From an uncultured Saprospiraceae bacterium (GTDB taxonomy: Bacteria > Bacteroidota > Bacteroidia > Chitinophagales > Saprospiraceae), in NCBI GenBank assembly GCA_937959275.1, contig CALGLU010000041.1, positions 1 to 64,000 of the forward strand: DNA of 64,000 nt. The letters run 5' to 3'. Of this stretch, positions 44,127-53,757 are shown piece by piece. The notes under the pieces were generated by a model that ran no database searches, had not been told where the DNA came from, and worked only from the letters and a program-made list of their open reading frames with translations. Made by a program: the position numbers and the translations under genes. Position 1 is the first letter of the stretch. Each line of letters begins with the position of its first letter.

Positions 44127-44441
44127 CTAGAATTCAGGAGGATAATCTCTAGAATCCAAGTTTGTTAAGTAATGCCTTTGCATAAAGACATACTTATAAC
44201 AATGACGAAGTGAATAGGTTTCATTAATCCAACTAATGATATGTAAATCATCTTCAGATAAGTCAATGTCAATAAGCAAATCTATGCTAAGTTTCTCTTC
44301 TCCTGTTTCTACAATTTCAAGACTTTTAGGTGAGTTGTAATCTATAGAAATTGCTGCATAAAGTTGTAAGCAGCAGAATGACAGTAAAGCACAAATTAGT
44401 AAGCGATTTAGATTTTTTATATGTGTTTTTGGTGCTTTCAT
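44127..44441 (-). CDS. Small secreted protein of unknown function
   Basis: A 104-residue protein with a signal peptide (LNRLLICALLSFCCLQLYA) and about 75 mature residues, acidic in the middle (LLIDIDLSEDDLHIISWINETY) and with a basic/aromatic end. I do not recognise a family. Codon use and a clear export signal favour a real gene. Confidence 0.55.
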   Translation of the reverse strand: MKAPKTHIKNLNRLLICALLSFCCLQLYAAISIDYNSPKSLEIVETGEEKLSIDLLIDIDLSEDDLHIISWINETYSLRHCYKYVFMQRHYLTNLDSRDYPPEF

Positions 44442-44606
44442 TGTTCATTATAAAATAGAGAATCTTTAGAAGAAATGCAATAGCGGCATTATGAGGAGTA
44501 CTATTGTCTTGTTAATAACTTATCCACCGTTAAATTCAGGTTAAACCGCCTCTAATTCAGCGAGATGGGCACAAAACTTGGTTTATATTGTATAAAACTA
44601 ATCCTT

Positions 44607-45092
44607 ATGGCTTTCAAGTCTCTTTTATTGTGTGTATTAACAGCTTCGTTTTCTATCTTCTTTGACACGTTACCCAATGTCGAAGTCAACCGCTTTAATG
44701 GTGAAGCAGTCAACATTAAGGACTATACCTCCAATGGTAAAATCCAATTGGTGAGCTTATGGGCGACCTGGTGTGGTCCATGTAAAGTCGAATTGAATGC
44801 CTTAGAAAAAGTATATCCGGACTGGAAAGAAAAATATGATGTCGAAATCATCGCTGTGACATTAGACAATTCGAGAATGGTGAAGCGGGCTGAGACATTG
44901 GCAGAGAAGGAAGGATGGCCGTATACTTTTTTTAGCGATGCAGAAGGTGTTTTAGCAGGTAAGCTAGGCGTGCGTGGTATCCCATATTCTATGTTGATCG
45001 ACCAAGATGGAAATGTGGTCTCCACCACCGAAGGCTATTATCCTGGCTATGAAGCTGAGATGGAGAAAAAGATCAAAGCGCTGATTAAATAA
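44607..45092 (+). CDS. TlpA/ResA-like thioredoxin-fold protein
   Basis: A 161-residue exported protein from ATG 44607 (MAFKSLLLCVLTASFSIFF signal); an in-frame ATG at 44565 would add 14 residues. The redox site WATWCGPCK is complete (Cys 56 and 59), with the AhpC/TSA-type VTLDNSRMVKRAETLAEKEGW and the cis-Pro loop RGIPYSMLID. It is probably a periplasmic disulfide reductase. The substrate is unknown. It is a single gene. Confidence 0.88.
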   Translation: MAFKSLLLCVLTASFSIFFDTLPNVEVNRFNGEAVNIKDYTSNGKIQLVSLWATWCGPCKVELNALEKVYPDWKEKYDVEIIAVTLDNSRMVKRAETLAEKEGWPYTFFSDAEGVLAGKLGVRGIPYSMLIDQDGNVVSTTEGYYPGYEAEMEKKIKALIK

Positions 45093-45380
45093 GAGCCTTT
45101 TTACGAATTAAAATTTTCTTCTCGATACTGGAGTTCTAGATTCTGCAAACAGCAGTCCTTTTATAAAAATAGATGATGATCATGTCTATTAAATCCATCT
45201 TGAATATCTTGTAACCGTACTCGACCATTGGCGCGTCATGTTCTAATAGTTTCGATACTAGTATTTACTGGTTCGCTCTACTCAATCTTCCAACTTTCGT
45301 CCATTGAATTTAACATCCTCAATATCCTTAAAAGGAACTAAATACCTCAATAGTTTGTAAACCGTATATACACTTATACC

Positions 45381-47084
45381 TTGTTCGCAGACAGATTTAC
45401 ACAGACCTTAGTTTTAAGTTTAATCCTCCTTTTGTCGGTACCGGCAAACTTGATCTGCCAATCCAATTACATCAATTCGGCGAATGCCTCGCTTAAGCAA
45501 GGCGATTTTGAACGAGCTGCGGAGCTCTATGAGAAAGCAAGCGCACATTGCGGAGAAAGTAATAAAGTCAAGCAAAATACGGCAGTCCTTTTAGCTGCTC
45601 AAGGTCATTTAGATGAAGCCTTAGAACAAATTACCGAATCCATCAAAGATGACTCTGATAACGCAAGCGCTTATTTTAATAGAGCCATCATTCAAGTAAA
45701 GCAAAAGGATTTTGTTAGTGCCATATCAGACTTCAAGAAAGCGCTGGCATTGGGAGAGCAGTCTGCAAATAAACTAGAGCGCCAAGCCCACAACTTAAAA
45801 AAACAATCAGAAGAAAAACAGCTTGATGCTCTTATCAGTCAGGCTGAAGTTGAAACATCCAATCAGCAGTATGATAAAGCCTTGCAATATTATGAAGAGG
45901 CATTACTGTTGCGACCCGCAGAACCACAGTTGGTCTTTGCAAAAGCAAACGTGGGCTTGTTGCAAAAAAATCCATTTGTTAGTATTGAAGCTCTCGAAAG
46001 CCTAATACCGACTCGCTTGACGGATGCCCAAAAACTTGAAGTGACATTGGTGAAGGCTTACAGTTTAGCGAGAATAAATAAAATGCATGAAGCAGTTCGT
46101 CTCTTAGAAAATACCATACACACAAATCGAACAGCAGATCAAAGACCTAGAGAATTATTGAGTTATTATTATTTGATTTTATCCAAATACCAGAAAGCGA
46201 TCAATGTAATAAAGGGTCGGAATGATGAAAATCCAAATGTCTTAGTTGTTGCTGGAAATGCAGCATTGCAGCTGAAGAATTTTTCATTGGCAGCAAGATA
46301 TTATCATAAAGTCAGGTCTTTGGATCCGGATAACTTACATGCTGCATTGGGCTTGGCAATGTGTCTGTCTCATGAACATAATAATACTGAAGCGATACAA
46401 CTCATAGATTCATTAGCTGCGAGTCACCCGGATAATCATGATGTTTGGAATATCAAAGGCATTATTCATAAAGATGTAGGTTTGTACTATAAGAATAATT
46501 ATAGAGATCAAAGGGCAAATTCATTTTTTGTCACTTCAGCAGCTGCTTTTCTCACAGCGCAGGAAATCAATAAACATATGAAGGCGGTCTATGAAAGCAA
46601 TCGAGCACTAGCTTTGTTTTTTCAGAATAAAAAACAAACAGCCCAAAAAATATGGTCAGCGAACAAAGAACTGTCAAGTCAAAATAATTTGGCTTTATAT
46701 CATGCAAGTCAAAAGGATTTTAAAAATTCTTATAACAAATTAGATAGTCTCTATGATGATTATTGGGCCAAGCATAATAAGAAAAATAATATCCTCGACT
46801 ATAATCGCGGACTAGCCAGATCACGGACAAGCTTGAATAATAATTATAAATTCTTGACAAACTTTTCTTTGAATCAAGACAAACCTGAGTTAGCTGTCGT
46901 AAATCCATTTGTCATTGAAGTCAAAGAGGAGCTCATAAGCTCAAAGCACTTTGAATATAGTCTTTCATATTCTGATAAGGATTGTAAAGAAAAGGTAAAA
47001 CGAAAAAGGTCTAAAAAGAAGAAAAGGATTAAGCTCTTCAAACGAAAGAAGAAAAAATATAATGGCGATTGTCCTAAATTCTAA
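45381..47084 (+). CDS. Secreted TPR protein with basic C-terminus
   Basis: A 567-residue protein starting at TTG 45381; no ATG is available before the signal peptide (TLVLSLILLLSVPANLICQ). At least eight TPR-like units follow (ASLKQGDFERAAELYEKASA, ASAYFNRAIIQVKQKDFVSA, QQYDKALQYYEEALLLRP, FSLAARYYHKVRSLDPDN). The end is extremely Lys/Arg-rich and closes with KYNGDCPKF. Copies of the 3' end occur downstream at 47191-47284 and partly at 48316-48377. It is probably a periplasmic or surface protein-interaction scaffold. Confidence 0.78.
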   Translation: MFADRFTQTLVLSLILLLSVPANLICQSNYINSANASLKQGDFERAAELYEKASAHCGESNKVKQNTAVLLAAQGHLDEALEQITESIKDDSDNASAYFNRAIIQVKQKDFVSAISDFKKALALGEQSANKLERQAHNLKKQSEEKQLDALISQAEVETSNQQYDKALQYYEEALLLRPAEPQLVFAKANVGLLQKNPFVSIEALESLIPTRLTDAQKLEVTLVKAYSLARINKMHEAVRLLENTIHTNRTADQRPRELLSYYYLILSKYQKAINVIKGRNDENPNVLVVAGNAALQLKNFSLAARYYHKVRSLDPDNLHAALGLAMCLSHEHNNTEAIQLIDSLAASHPDNHDVWNIKGIIHKDVGLYYKNNYRDQRANSFFVTSAAAFLTAQEINKHMKAVYESNRALALFFQNKKQTAQKIWSANKELSSQNNLALYHASQKDFKNSYNKLDSLYDDYWAKHNKKNNILDYNRGLARSRTSLNNNYKFLTNFSLNQDKPELAVVNPFVIEVKEELISSKHFEYSLSYSDKDCKEKVKRKRSKKKKRIKLFKRKKKKYNGDCPKF

Positions 47085-47098
47085 TATCAAACATTGCC

Positions 47099-47329
47099 CT
47101 CGTTGGACTCCGATCCAACGAGAATTAGACTTAATGGAATTCAATGCCGTTGGTTCGGAGACCAACAGCGGCAAGATTTAGCTAACGATTTTGATTGGGC
47201 AAATTAATATTTAAAATCCAGATAATCAGAAAAGAAGCGTATACCGAAAGAAGATTAAGTATAATGGCGATTGTCCTAAATTCTAAACTTGCTCATTGGT
47301 GTTGGATCGGAGTCTAACATCCACACCAA
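47099..47329. repeat. Cluster of related inverted-repeat hairpins
   Basis: Three hairpins share one consensus. H1 at 47099-47122 has a 9 bp stem and CTCCGA loop. H2 at 47146-47172 has GTTGGT/ACCAAC and TCGGAG loop. H3 at 47296-47329 has TTGGTGT/ACACCAA and contains GGATCGGAGTC. H1 and H2 loops are exact reverse complements. A degenerate fourth copy lies near 47334-47362. Confidence 0.65.
47191..47284 (+). pseudogene. Remnant of a TPR-gene 3' end
   Basis: The last 27 bases (47258-47284) are identical to the 3' end of the TPR gene (47057-47083), and CGAAAGAAGA just before also matches. In frame it reads NPDNQKRSVYRKKIKY then NGDCPKF and stop. Residues 47191-47252 also match 48316-48377 at about 56 of 62 positions. 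No start or upstream frame remains. Confidence 0.65.
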
Positions 47330-47474
47330 GATTTGCCCTCTTTGAACTCCCATTCATCGAGTCCGACAACAAGTATCTCTAAAAGCATTGAAAATATTGG
47401 TAGTTTGGAGTTGTTACAGAGATGGTGTGCATTCTCCTAGGTGAAATACAAGCAGTAGTTACTATAAATTTATA

Positions 47475-47482
47475 TATATTTG
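47475..47482 (+). promoter_or_regulatory. Bacteroidota-type -7 element before the Bor-like gene
   Basis: TATATTTG fits the TAnnTTTG -7 consensus of Bacteroidota sigma-ABfr promoters and lies 23 bp before the ATG at 47505. A clear -33 element is not visible. Confidence 0.4.
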
Positions 47483-47504
47483 CCTCTAGATAACAACCAC
47501 AATC

Positions 47505-47798
47505 ATGAAAAAAACGATTTCAAGACTTTTTACGATTCTAAGCTTTTCTATTTTATTGTCTTCTTGTTACACACTGACATATACTGTTGGAACTGGTGCA
47601 CAAACAGGCGTCCAAGTGAAGGAGAAGAACCATTATTTATTGTATGGCTTAGCTCCGTTAGAAACATCAAATCCTGTCCAAATGGCTGGTGATACTGATA
47701 ATTACGAAGTGACAATACAGCATAGTTTTGTAGATGGTTTAATCAATGCCATAACGTTCGGCATTTATACGCCTACAACAACAACAGTCACGAAGTAA
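47505..47798 (+). CDS. Bor family lipoprotein
   Basis: A 97-residue protein with a lipoprotein signal ending in LLSSC. The C-terminal half (YEVTIQHSFVDGLINAITF then GIYTPTTTTV) aligns with lambda Bor/Iss, where the matching segment reads FVNGLLGFITLGIYTP. Bor proteins are outer-membrane lipoproteins linked to serum survival in enterobacteria; the role in Bacteroidota is not known. The small membrane gene follows 26 bp later. Confidence 0.8.
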   Translation: MKKTISRLFTILSFSILLSSCYTLTYTVGTGAQTGVQVKEKNHYLLYGLAPLETSNPVQMAGDTDNYEVTIQHSFVDGLINAITFGIYTPTTTTVTK

Positions 47799-47824
47799 CA
47801 TAACGATTCAGGTTCCCTTGAGGT

Positions 47825-48019
47825 ATGAAGCAAAAACTACTAGCTTTTATTGGTTTAATCATATCCCTAATAGCAGCTTATCGGTTGATTAGTTATGCCT
47901 TTATTTATGACGAACTTTCCCAATATGGTAAAGGCTTCGTGTGGGGTAATCTGCTACTTTTGATATTGGGTTTGCTACTGCTATTCTTTTGGTATAAAAG
48001 AAGAGGGAATCTTGCTTAG
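47825..48019 (+). CDS. Small two-helix membrane protein
   Basis: A 64-residue protein with helices at about 5-28 (LLAFIGLIISLIAAYRLISYAF) and 39-57 (GFVWGNLLLLILGLLLLFFW), and a basic end (YKRRGN). No family is recognised. Its position 26 bp after the Bor-like gene on the same strand suggests cotranscription. A longer antisense frame here is less credible. Confidence 0.5.
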   Translation: MKQKLLAFIGLIISLIAAYRLISYAFIYDELSQYGKGFVWGNLLLLILGLLLLFFWYKRRGNLA

Positions 48020-48472
48020 AATAAGATCTATCCATAAAATTTTCTTTAATCTCTGATTCGAAAAGCTTCCTTTTTTGAAATATAAACATGTATTGGTTTA
48101 GACACCTACGTTGATGGATATTCAGGGTTTTCAACCTCGAATCAATATGATTGTATTTGAATCGTATGCCTCTAGTCTTGAATGCATCATAAGATCCATT
48201 CAAAAAAAGCAACACAACAACGATGAGAGGTCACAGCCTTTCATCTGAACATACGTTCTAAATTAGTTTTAATTTTCAATTGAGCAAAAAGGCTTTGCCC
48301 TCTTTTCTTTACTCTTGATTTGGCATATTATTATTTGAAATCCAGATAATCAGAAAAGAAACGTAAACCGAAAGAAGTTCCAATGTCTCGATTTACCATC
48401 CAATTCTTTCCCTTTTTTTGCGAACCCGAGTATTGAGTATAACACCTTGTCTTCGAACCGATGAGACTTAGA
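48020..48472. other. Intergenic region with repeat remnant
   Basis: About 450 bp without a supported gene. 48316-48377 is about 90% identical to 47191-47252 (see the TPR-gene remnant), preceded like the other copies by TTTGCCCTC. The rest shows no recognised structure. Confidence 0.5.
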
Positions 48473-49327
48473 CTAAGAAATTATTTTTCCAAATTTTTTA
48501 GGCAGAGGAGCAGTGATTGAGATCTTGTCTCCTGTATGCGGATGGATAAAGCTAATGGATGATGCATGAAGATAGAGTCCTTTACTTTTCGAATTATTCT
48601 GATTAAGCCCGTATTGCTGATCGCCTAGAATAGGATTGCCTAATTCTGACATATGTATACGCAATTGATGACGCCTTCCTGTTTGAGGATGGAGTGTGAC
48701 AAGATTTAAAAAATTGAATTTTGGTGACGGTATTTCCTTTGTCACTGTGTAAGCTGTAACTGCAGTCTTTCCATTAATTGGAGTTTCAATATTACCTTCA
48801 ACTGGCATTTTGTCGATAGTAATGGCATGATAGGTTTTGTGTATTTCCTTAGCTTCAAATAGTTTGTTTAGCTTGGTTAAGGTGCTAGAAGTTTTTCCGA
48901 TAAGTAAGACGCCGCTAGTCGGATAGTCTAATCTGTGAGCGGGTTGAGGTCTTTGTAAAGCATCAGGCTCGCGACTTTGCTCTATTGAATTTGGCAAAGC
49001 GTTAACAATTGTTTTTAACTTATTTCCACTCACCACAATACCAGATGGCTTATTGATGATTGCTAAGTGTTCGTCAGTGTATAGCACTTCTAAATCTAGA
49101 GAGATACTAGGCAAGTTCTCATCCTTTCTAAAGAGTTCGATAGACTCGCCGCCATGGATATATTTACTCGTGTAGGCCACGCGACCATTGACTTTGACAA
49201 GGCCTTTATCAATCGCTTTTTTCATTCCTTTTTTCGAAGTGATCGACTTAAACTTACCGGGCGCATAATCTGATAATCTGACAGGATTTTCCTGTTGAAT
49301 TGCTATATGGGTTTCTACAATATTCAA
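48473..49327 (-). CDS. RluA-family pseudouridine synthase
   Basis: A 284-residue protein. An S4-like RNA-binding part (about 15-65: SKKGMKKAIDKGLVKVNGRVAYTSKYI) precedes the catalytic domain with D134 in HRLDYPTSGVLLIGKT, the conserved NKPSGIVVSG and PQTGRRHQLRIHMSELGNPILGD. It isomerises specific uridines in rRNA or tRNA; which site is not decided by sequence. It lies 27 bp after uup on the same strand. Confidence 0.9.
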   Translation of the reverse strand: MNIVETHIAIQQENPVRLSDYAPGKFKSITSKKGMKKAIDKGLVKVNGRVAYTSKYIHGGESIELFRKDENLPSISLDLEVLYTDEHLAIINKPSGIVVSGNKLKTIVNALPNSIEQSREPDALQRPQPAHRLDYPTSGVLLIGKTSSTLTKLNKLFEAKEIHKTYHAITIDKMPVEGNIETPINGKTAVTAYTVTKEIPSPKFNFLNLVTLHPQTGRRHQLRIHMSELGNPILGDQQYGLNQNNSKSKGLYLHASSISFIHPHTGDKISITAPLPKKFGKIIS

Positions 49328-49354
49328 TTGATGTTTTTTTATTAAATCACATAT

Positions 49355-51238
49355 TTAGATAAATTCAGCTAATTCAAGCCATCGTGTTTCTTTTTCGTCA
49401 ATCGTCTTATTGATTTCACCGAGTCGTTGAGACAGACTTGATATGAGTTCGCTGCTTAAACTGCCATCTAAAAATTTGGCTTCGATTTCTGTTTTCTCTT
49501 TTTCTAATTTTTCAATTTCATCAGGGATATCGTTGTATTCTTTTTTCTCAAAATAGCTAAGTTTTCGTTTGTCTTCTTTAGGTTCCTCTAGTTCTTTGTC
49601 TTGCTTTTGTGCTGGGGCTGCTACTTTTTTACTTTGGTTTTTATTCGTGTCTTCTGCAATTTGTTTTGAATGCTTATAGCTTGTATATGTGCCATTGTAA
49701 TCTTTAATGTGACCATTCCCTTCAAGGATGAATAAGTGATCTATGATCTTATCCATAAAGTAACGATCGTGAGAAATGACAATGACGCAACCTGGAAATT
49801 GGATTAGATAGTCTTCCAGAATATTCAGGGTGACAACATCTAGGTCATTGGTTGGCTCATCCAGAATCAAGAAGTTAGGATTTCCGATTAGGGTACGTAA
49901 CAGGAGCAAACGTCTTTTTTCTCCACCACTCAATTTTGATACAAATACCTGCTGCTGTGGCCGGGGGAATAAGAACCGCTCTAGCAATGCCTCCGCTGTC
50001 ATTTTGTGTCCCTTTTTCAATGGAATGTAGTCAGCAACATCTCTGATCACTTGGATCACCGTTTTGTCTTGACTGAGCTGTATACCTTCTTGATTATAGT
50101 GACCAAATTCGACAGTGTCTCCCAGTACGACTTTGCCGGTATCTGGTCGCAGTTCCTTGGTCATCAATTTGATGAAGCTGGTTTTACCAACCCCATTCGG
50201 TCCTGAAATTCCAATTTTTTCACCTTTCTTAAACTTGTAACTAAAGTCCTTAACAATAGCTAGATCGCCAAAGGATTTACTGACATGATGTAATTCAAGA
50301 ATTTTAGTACCAAGTCGTTTTGGCTCAAATTCTATTTTGGATAGAGGCGATTCGGTTTGCTGGTGGGCATTTTCCTTTATTTGGTCAAAGCTGTCAACTC
50401 GCGATTTTGCTTTAGTGCTTCGTGCTTTTGGTTGTCGTCTTATCCAATCGAGTTCTTTCTTATACAATTGCTTATCCTTTTCTAGCCGACTAGAATCATT
50501 CTGCAGACGTAAGTCCTTCTTCTCCAGATAATTACTGTAATTACCTCTATACGTATGGATGATGCCGTTATCCAACTCGACAATCTCATTACACACCCGC
50601 TCTAAGAAATAGCGATCGTGTGTCACCATAAATAAGGCCATCTGTGATCCTGATAGAAATTTTTCTAACCATTCTATCATATTAATATCCAGATGATTCG
50701 TCGGCTCATCGAGAATCACAAAGTCTGGATTTTCTAGAATGATTTTTACTAAGGCTAAGCGCTTACGCTGGCCACCCGATAAGGTACCCACCTTTTGTGT
50801 CAAGTCATGAAGGTTCAGCTTGCCCAGTATCTCCTTGAGTTTCGACTCTATATCCCAGGCATTGAGGCGTTCGACTTCTGCGATTGCTTCATTGATTCGA
50901 TTCTCCTGGCCACTCTGAACTGCTTGTTCATAAATCCGAATCGATTTAATCTCTTCCGCTTCAGAATCCAAGGCAGCTTCAAGTATGGTTAAATCTGGAT
51001 TAAACTCCGGTTCTTGTGGCAGATAACCAATCGTAACATTCGGATGAATGATAAGTCTAGCATGCTCACCTTCCAGAGGTTCATCGCCTGCAATGATCTT
51101 GAGTAGGGTAGTCTTGCCGCTTCCATTTTTAGCGATAAGTGCTATTTTCTGGCCTTTGCTAATCGTCAGATTCAAATCTGTGAAAAGCACCTTCTCTCCA
51201 AAGGATTTATTGACATGTTCGAGTGTGAGGTAATTCAT
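49355..51238 (-). CDS. uup: ABC-F ATPase of the Uup type
   Basis: Start placed at ATG 51238 (MNYLTLEHVNKSFGEKV), giving 627 residues; the in-frame ATG at 51277 is rejected because the extra codons are the terminator hairpin of prc. Two ABC domains have Walker A AKNGSGKT and GPNGVGKT, signatures LSGGQRKR and LSGGEKRR, and DEPTNHLD/DEPTNDLD. The linker ELDWIRRQPKARSTKAKSR and the C-terminal coiled coil (YFEKKEYNDIPDEIEKLEKE) identify the Uup branch, which binds ribosomes and branched DNA. Confidence 0.92.
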   Translation of the reverse strand: MNYLTLEHVNKSFGEKVLFTDLNLTISKGQKIALIAKNGSGKTTLLKIIAGDEPLEGEHARLIIHPNVTIGYLPQEPEFNPDLTILEAALDSEAEEIKSIRIYEQAVQSGQENRINEAIAEVERLNAWDIESKLKEILGKLNLHDLTQKVGTLSGGQRKRLALVKIILENPDFVILDEPTNHLDINMIEWLEKFLSGSQMALFMVTHDRYFLERVCNEIVELDNGIIHTYRGNYSNYLEKKDLRLQNDSSRLEKDKQLYKKELDWIRRQPKARSTKAKSRVDSFDQIKENAHQQTESPLSKIEFEPKRLGTKILELHHVSKSFGDLAIVKDFSYKFKKGEKIGISGPNGVGKTSFIKLMTKELRPDTGKVVLGDTVEFGHYNQEGIQLSQDKTVIQVIRDVADYIPLKKGHKMTAEALLERFLFPRPQQQVFVSKLSGGEKRRLLLLRTLIGNPNFLILDEPTNDLDVVTLNILEDYLIQFPGCVIVISHDRYFMDKIIDHLFILEGNGHIKDYNGTYTSYKHSKQIAEDTNKNQSKKVAAPAQKQDKELEEPKEDKRKLSYFEKKEYNDIPDEIEKLEKEKTEIEAKFLDGSLSSELISSLSQRLGEINKTIDEKETRWLELAEFI

Positions 51239-51250
51239 TCGTGCGCTAAA

Positions 51251-51285
51251 ATAAAAACAGCCATTGCGAATACACACAACGGCTG
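51251..51285 (-). terminator. Intrinsic terminator of prc
   Basis: Read on the minus strand, CAGCCGTTG pairs with CAATGGCTG (9 bp, one G-T pair; 51277-51285 and 51258-51266), followed by TTTTTATTTT. It lies 28 bp after the prc stop. Confidence 0.85.
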
Positions 51286-51312
51286 CTAAATTTCTAAAAT
51301 TTAGGGGTTTTA

Positions 51313-53490
51313 TTATCCTCGGTTTCCCTGAGGTGTTTTAATAACACTTGCTCCATCTCCGTTTGAGCTAATTAAATCTCTCATGATGAGCAATGTTTCT
51401 TCTACATAAATATCGTGATATAAGCCATCTATCCAATCCTCATTTCGAGCGACTCTTGACTCATCTAGATTAATATATTCAAGGTCAACTTCAAGATTCT
51501 TTATAGATAGATTATCTAAGCTATCTTTCATCAAATCCTTAAATTTTTCTGAGTCTAGCTCACTTTGATCCATGACTGAAGCAAAAGCATCAACATCTAA
51601 AGGATATTGGCTCTTATCTTTATCATCTTTAATCTTCTGGGCTCTTTCAGAAATCAAACTGAATTGATCATTTGTAGCTATTCTTGCTTGACTATTAACA
51701 GCTAATTCCTCTATGTTTTTTATGTGAAATACATTTTGTGTAAACGGTACTGGTGGTATTTCAGTCCATGGCATTGCAAAATCATAATCTTTCTCTCCTA
51801 CATCCACAAAACTGAATCTGTCTGGAAAAATTATATCAGGTACGACACCTTTCAATTGAGTCGAGCCTCCATTGATTCGATAGAATTTTTGCATAGTCAA
51901 CTTTAACTCGCCTAGAGGCTTCATGTCTTTTGCACCAGAAATAGCTTTATCCAAGTTGAAAAAACGTTGGACTGTACCCTTTCCGAACGTAGAGTTACTT
52001 CCTACGATCACAGCTCTGTTATAGTCCTGGAGCGCAGCAGCTAGTATCTCAGAAGCAGAGGCACTGTATGAATTAACCATAACAATCAGCGGGCCATCAT
52101 ACTGAACTGATGAATCAGTATCTTGATACACATACGGTTTCTTGTCTCTAGGTTTAACCTGTACGATTGGTCCTTCTTCTATGAATAAGCCACTCATCTT
52201 GACGACATCATTCAAACTGCCACCACCATTATTTCTCAAATCGAGGATGATGCCATTGACATTTTGAGCAGTCAATTTTTCTAATTCCACTTTGATGTCT
52301 TCAGCACAGCTATTGCCACCCTTACGTTCAAAGCTAGAATAGAATTTTGGTAATTTAATATAGCCAATGTTCTCAACTGTCTCTGGGATATCAATGATGA
52401 CTGACCGTGCAAAAGAAGCATCGATAATCACCTCTTCTCGCTCAATACGGATTGAAGGTGTAGTACCATCTTTCTTCTTTACTTTCAAATGGACGATTGT
52501 TCCTTTCTTGCCTCTAATCAACTGCACAGCATCATCTGTTCTCCAGCCTACAACATTAACAGGCTCTTCGCCATCTTGCATGACTGATACGATTTTATCA
52601 TCGACTTCGAGTTCTTTCCCTTTCCAAGCTGGGCCACCAGGTATTATATCTACAACTTTGATATACTCACCTTCACTAGATAGCCTAGCGCCTATCCCTT
52701 CTAATTTGCCACCCATATTGATATCAAAGTCTTGCTTTTCTTTAGGGTTATAATAATCAGTGTGTGGATCAAAAATATGAGTGAACGTATTCAAATAGGA
52801 CTCAAATCGATCTGAGCGACGTAATTTGCTCATTCTTTCAAAAAACTTATCCCATCTCTCTTCAACTTTCTCTTTAGCTTTGGTTCTGATTTCTTCTTCT
52901 GTCAGCTTTGCATCTTCTTCGGCTAGATCTTCATCAGATACAACGACTGCCTCATCGCTATCTTCCTGAGCTTTTCTTAATTCATAGATGTCAGAGATAT
53001 AATCATAGGTTAGCGAGCGTCTCCAGTATTCTTCTAATTCGGCATCATTTGACGCCCATTCTTTCTTATCACTATCTAGTTCAATCATACCTTCAGCATC
53101 CTCTGCTAGATCTTCTTTGATTATTTTTTCATAGAATAATTTTGATTTAGCAAATCCCGCATCTAATCGGTCCATAGACGCATTGAAGAACGTCAAATCA
53201 CGCATTTTGGCTTGATCATCAATCAATAACTCATATTGCTGTACTGCATCAATGTCTTCCTGAGTCAAAAACCGTTTACCATAATCGATATATTTCAGGA
53301 ACGTCTCAAAAGCTTCTTTTGAAAATTCATCATCAATTGCCTTTGGATTGAAATGTACACGATCTAGAATTGTTAGCAATGTATCAAATATGACCCCTTC
53401 TTTTTCTTTAGGATCCGCTTGGGGATAGTATGCACTTAAGAATACACCACCCAACACTAAAAGGAGAAATATTGAACTTCGAAGTTTCAT
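51313..53490 (-). CDS. prc: Tail-specific (carboxy-terminal processing) protease, S41
   Basis: Start taken at ATG 53490 (MKLRSSIFLLLVLGGVFLSAYYP signal); an ATG at 53532 would add 14 residues. The layout is that of Prc/Tsp: helical N-terminal domain, PDZ domain (about 265-360: GIGARLSSEGEYIKVVDIIPGGPAW), then the S41 core with the Ser/Lys dyad in SYSASASEILAAALQDY (S492, long-form numbering) and FGKGTVQ (K518). A C-terminal DUF3340-like region completes it. It degrades periplasmic proteins from their C-termini. An acidic insert (190-225) sits in the helical part. Confidence 0.93.
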   Translation of the reverse strand: MKLRSSIFLLLVLGGVFLSAYYPQADPKEKEGVIFDTLLTILDRVHFNPKAIDDEFSKEAFETFLKYIDYGKRFLTQEDIDAVQQYELLIDDQAKMRDLTFFNASMDRLDAGFAKSKLFYEKIIKEDLAEDAEGMIELDSDKKEWASNDAELEEYWRRSLTYDYISDIYELRKAQEDSDEAVVVSDEDLAEEDAKLTEEEIRTKAKEKVEERWDKFFERMSKLRRSDRFESYLNTFTHIFDPHTDYYNPKEKQDFDINMGGKLEGIGARLSSEGEYIKVVDIIPGGPAWKGKELEVDDKIVSVMQDGEEPVNVVGWRTDDAVQLIRGKKGTIVHLKVKKKDGTTPSIRIEREEVIIDASFARSVIIDIPETVENIGYIKLPKFYSSFERKGGNSCAEDIKVELEKLTAQNVNGIILDLRNNGGGSLNDVVKMSGLFIEEGPIVQVKPRDKKPYVYQDTDSSVQYDGPLIVMVNSYSASASEILAAALQDYNRAVIVGSNSTFGKGTVQRFFNLDKAISGAKDMKPLGELKLTMQKFYRINGGSTQLKGVVPDIIFPDRFSFVDVGEKDYDFAMPWTEIPPVPFTQNVFHIKNIEELAVNSQARIATNDQFSLISERAQKIKDDKDKSQYPLDVDAFASVMDQSELDSEKFKDLMKDSLDNLSIKNLEVDLEYINLDESRVARNEDWIDGLYHDIYVEETLLIMRDLISSNGDGASVIKTPQGNRG

Positions 53491-53757
53491 ATGAATTTTA
53501 TCTATAATGTCAAAACTACTACCTGGCTTCATGCCTCTTTTATCTTAGTTATAAATATAAACGATTTATACTTATAAAGTTTTACGTTTTCCGACCGTAA
53601 GCCCATCTTTTAACGTATGAATAACAAAATACATTCCATGAGACTAAAATTACATGCTTGTCTGGTGATTTCTTGCAAAAAAAAGTGAGCTGACCCGTTT
53701 ATTTAATCTTGGTGCTTTGGGATTCGACGTTAGTTTTCATAACTGACTTGTTAGATG

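Noticed and set aside
47901-48215. 104-residue minus-strand ORF
   Set aside because: Antisense to the small membrane gene and its spacer, with low-complexity basic sequence; the sense gene has clear membrane helices.
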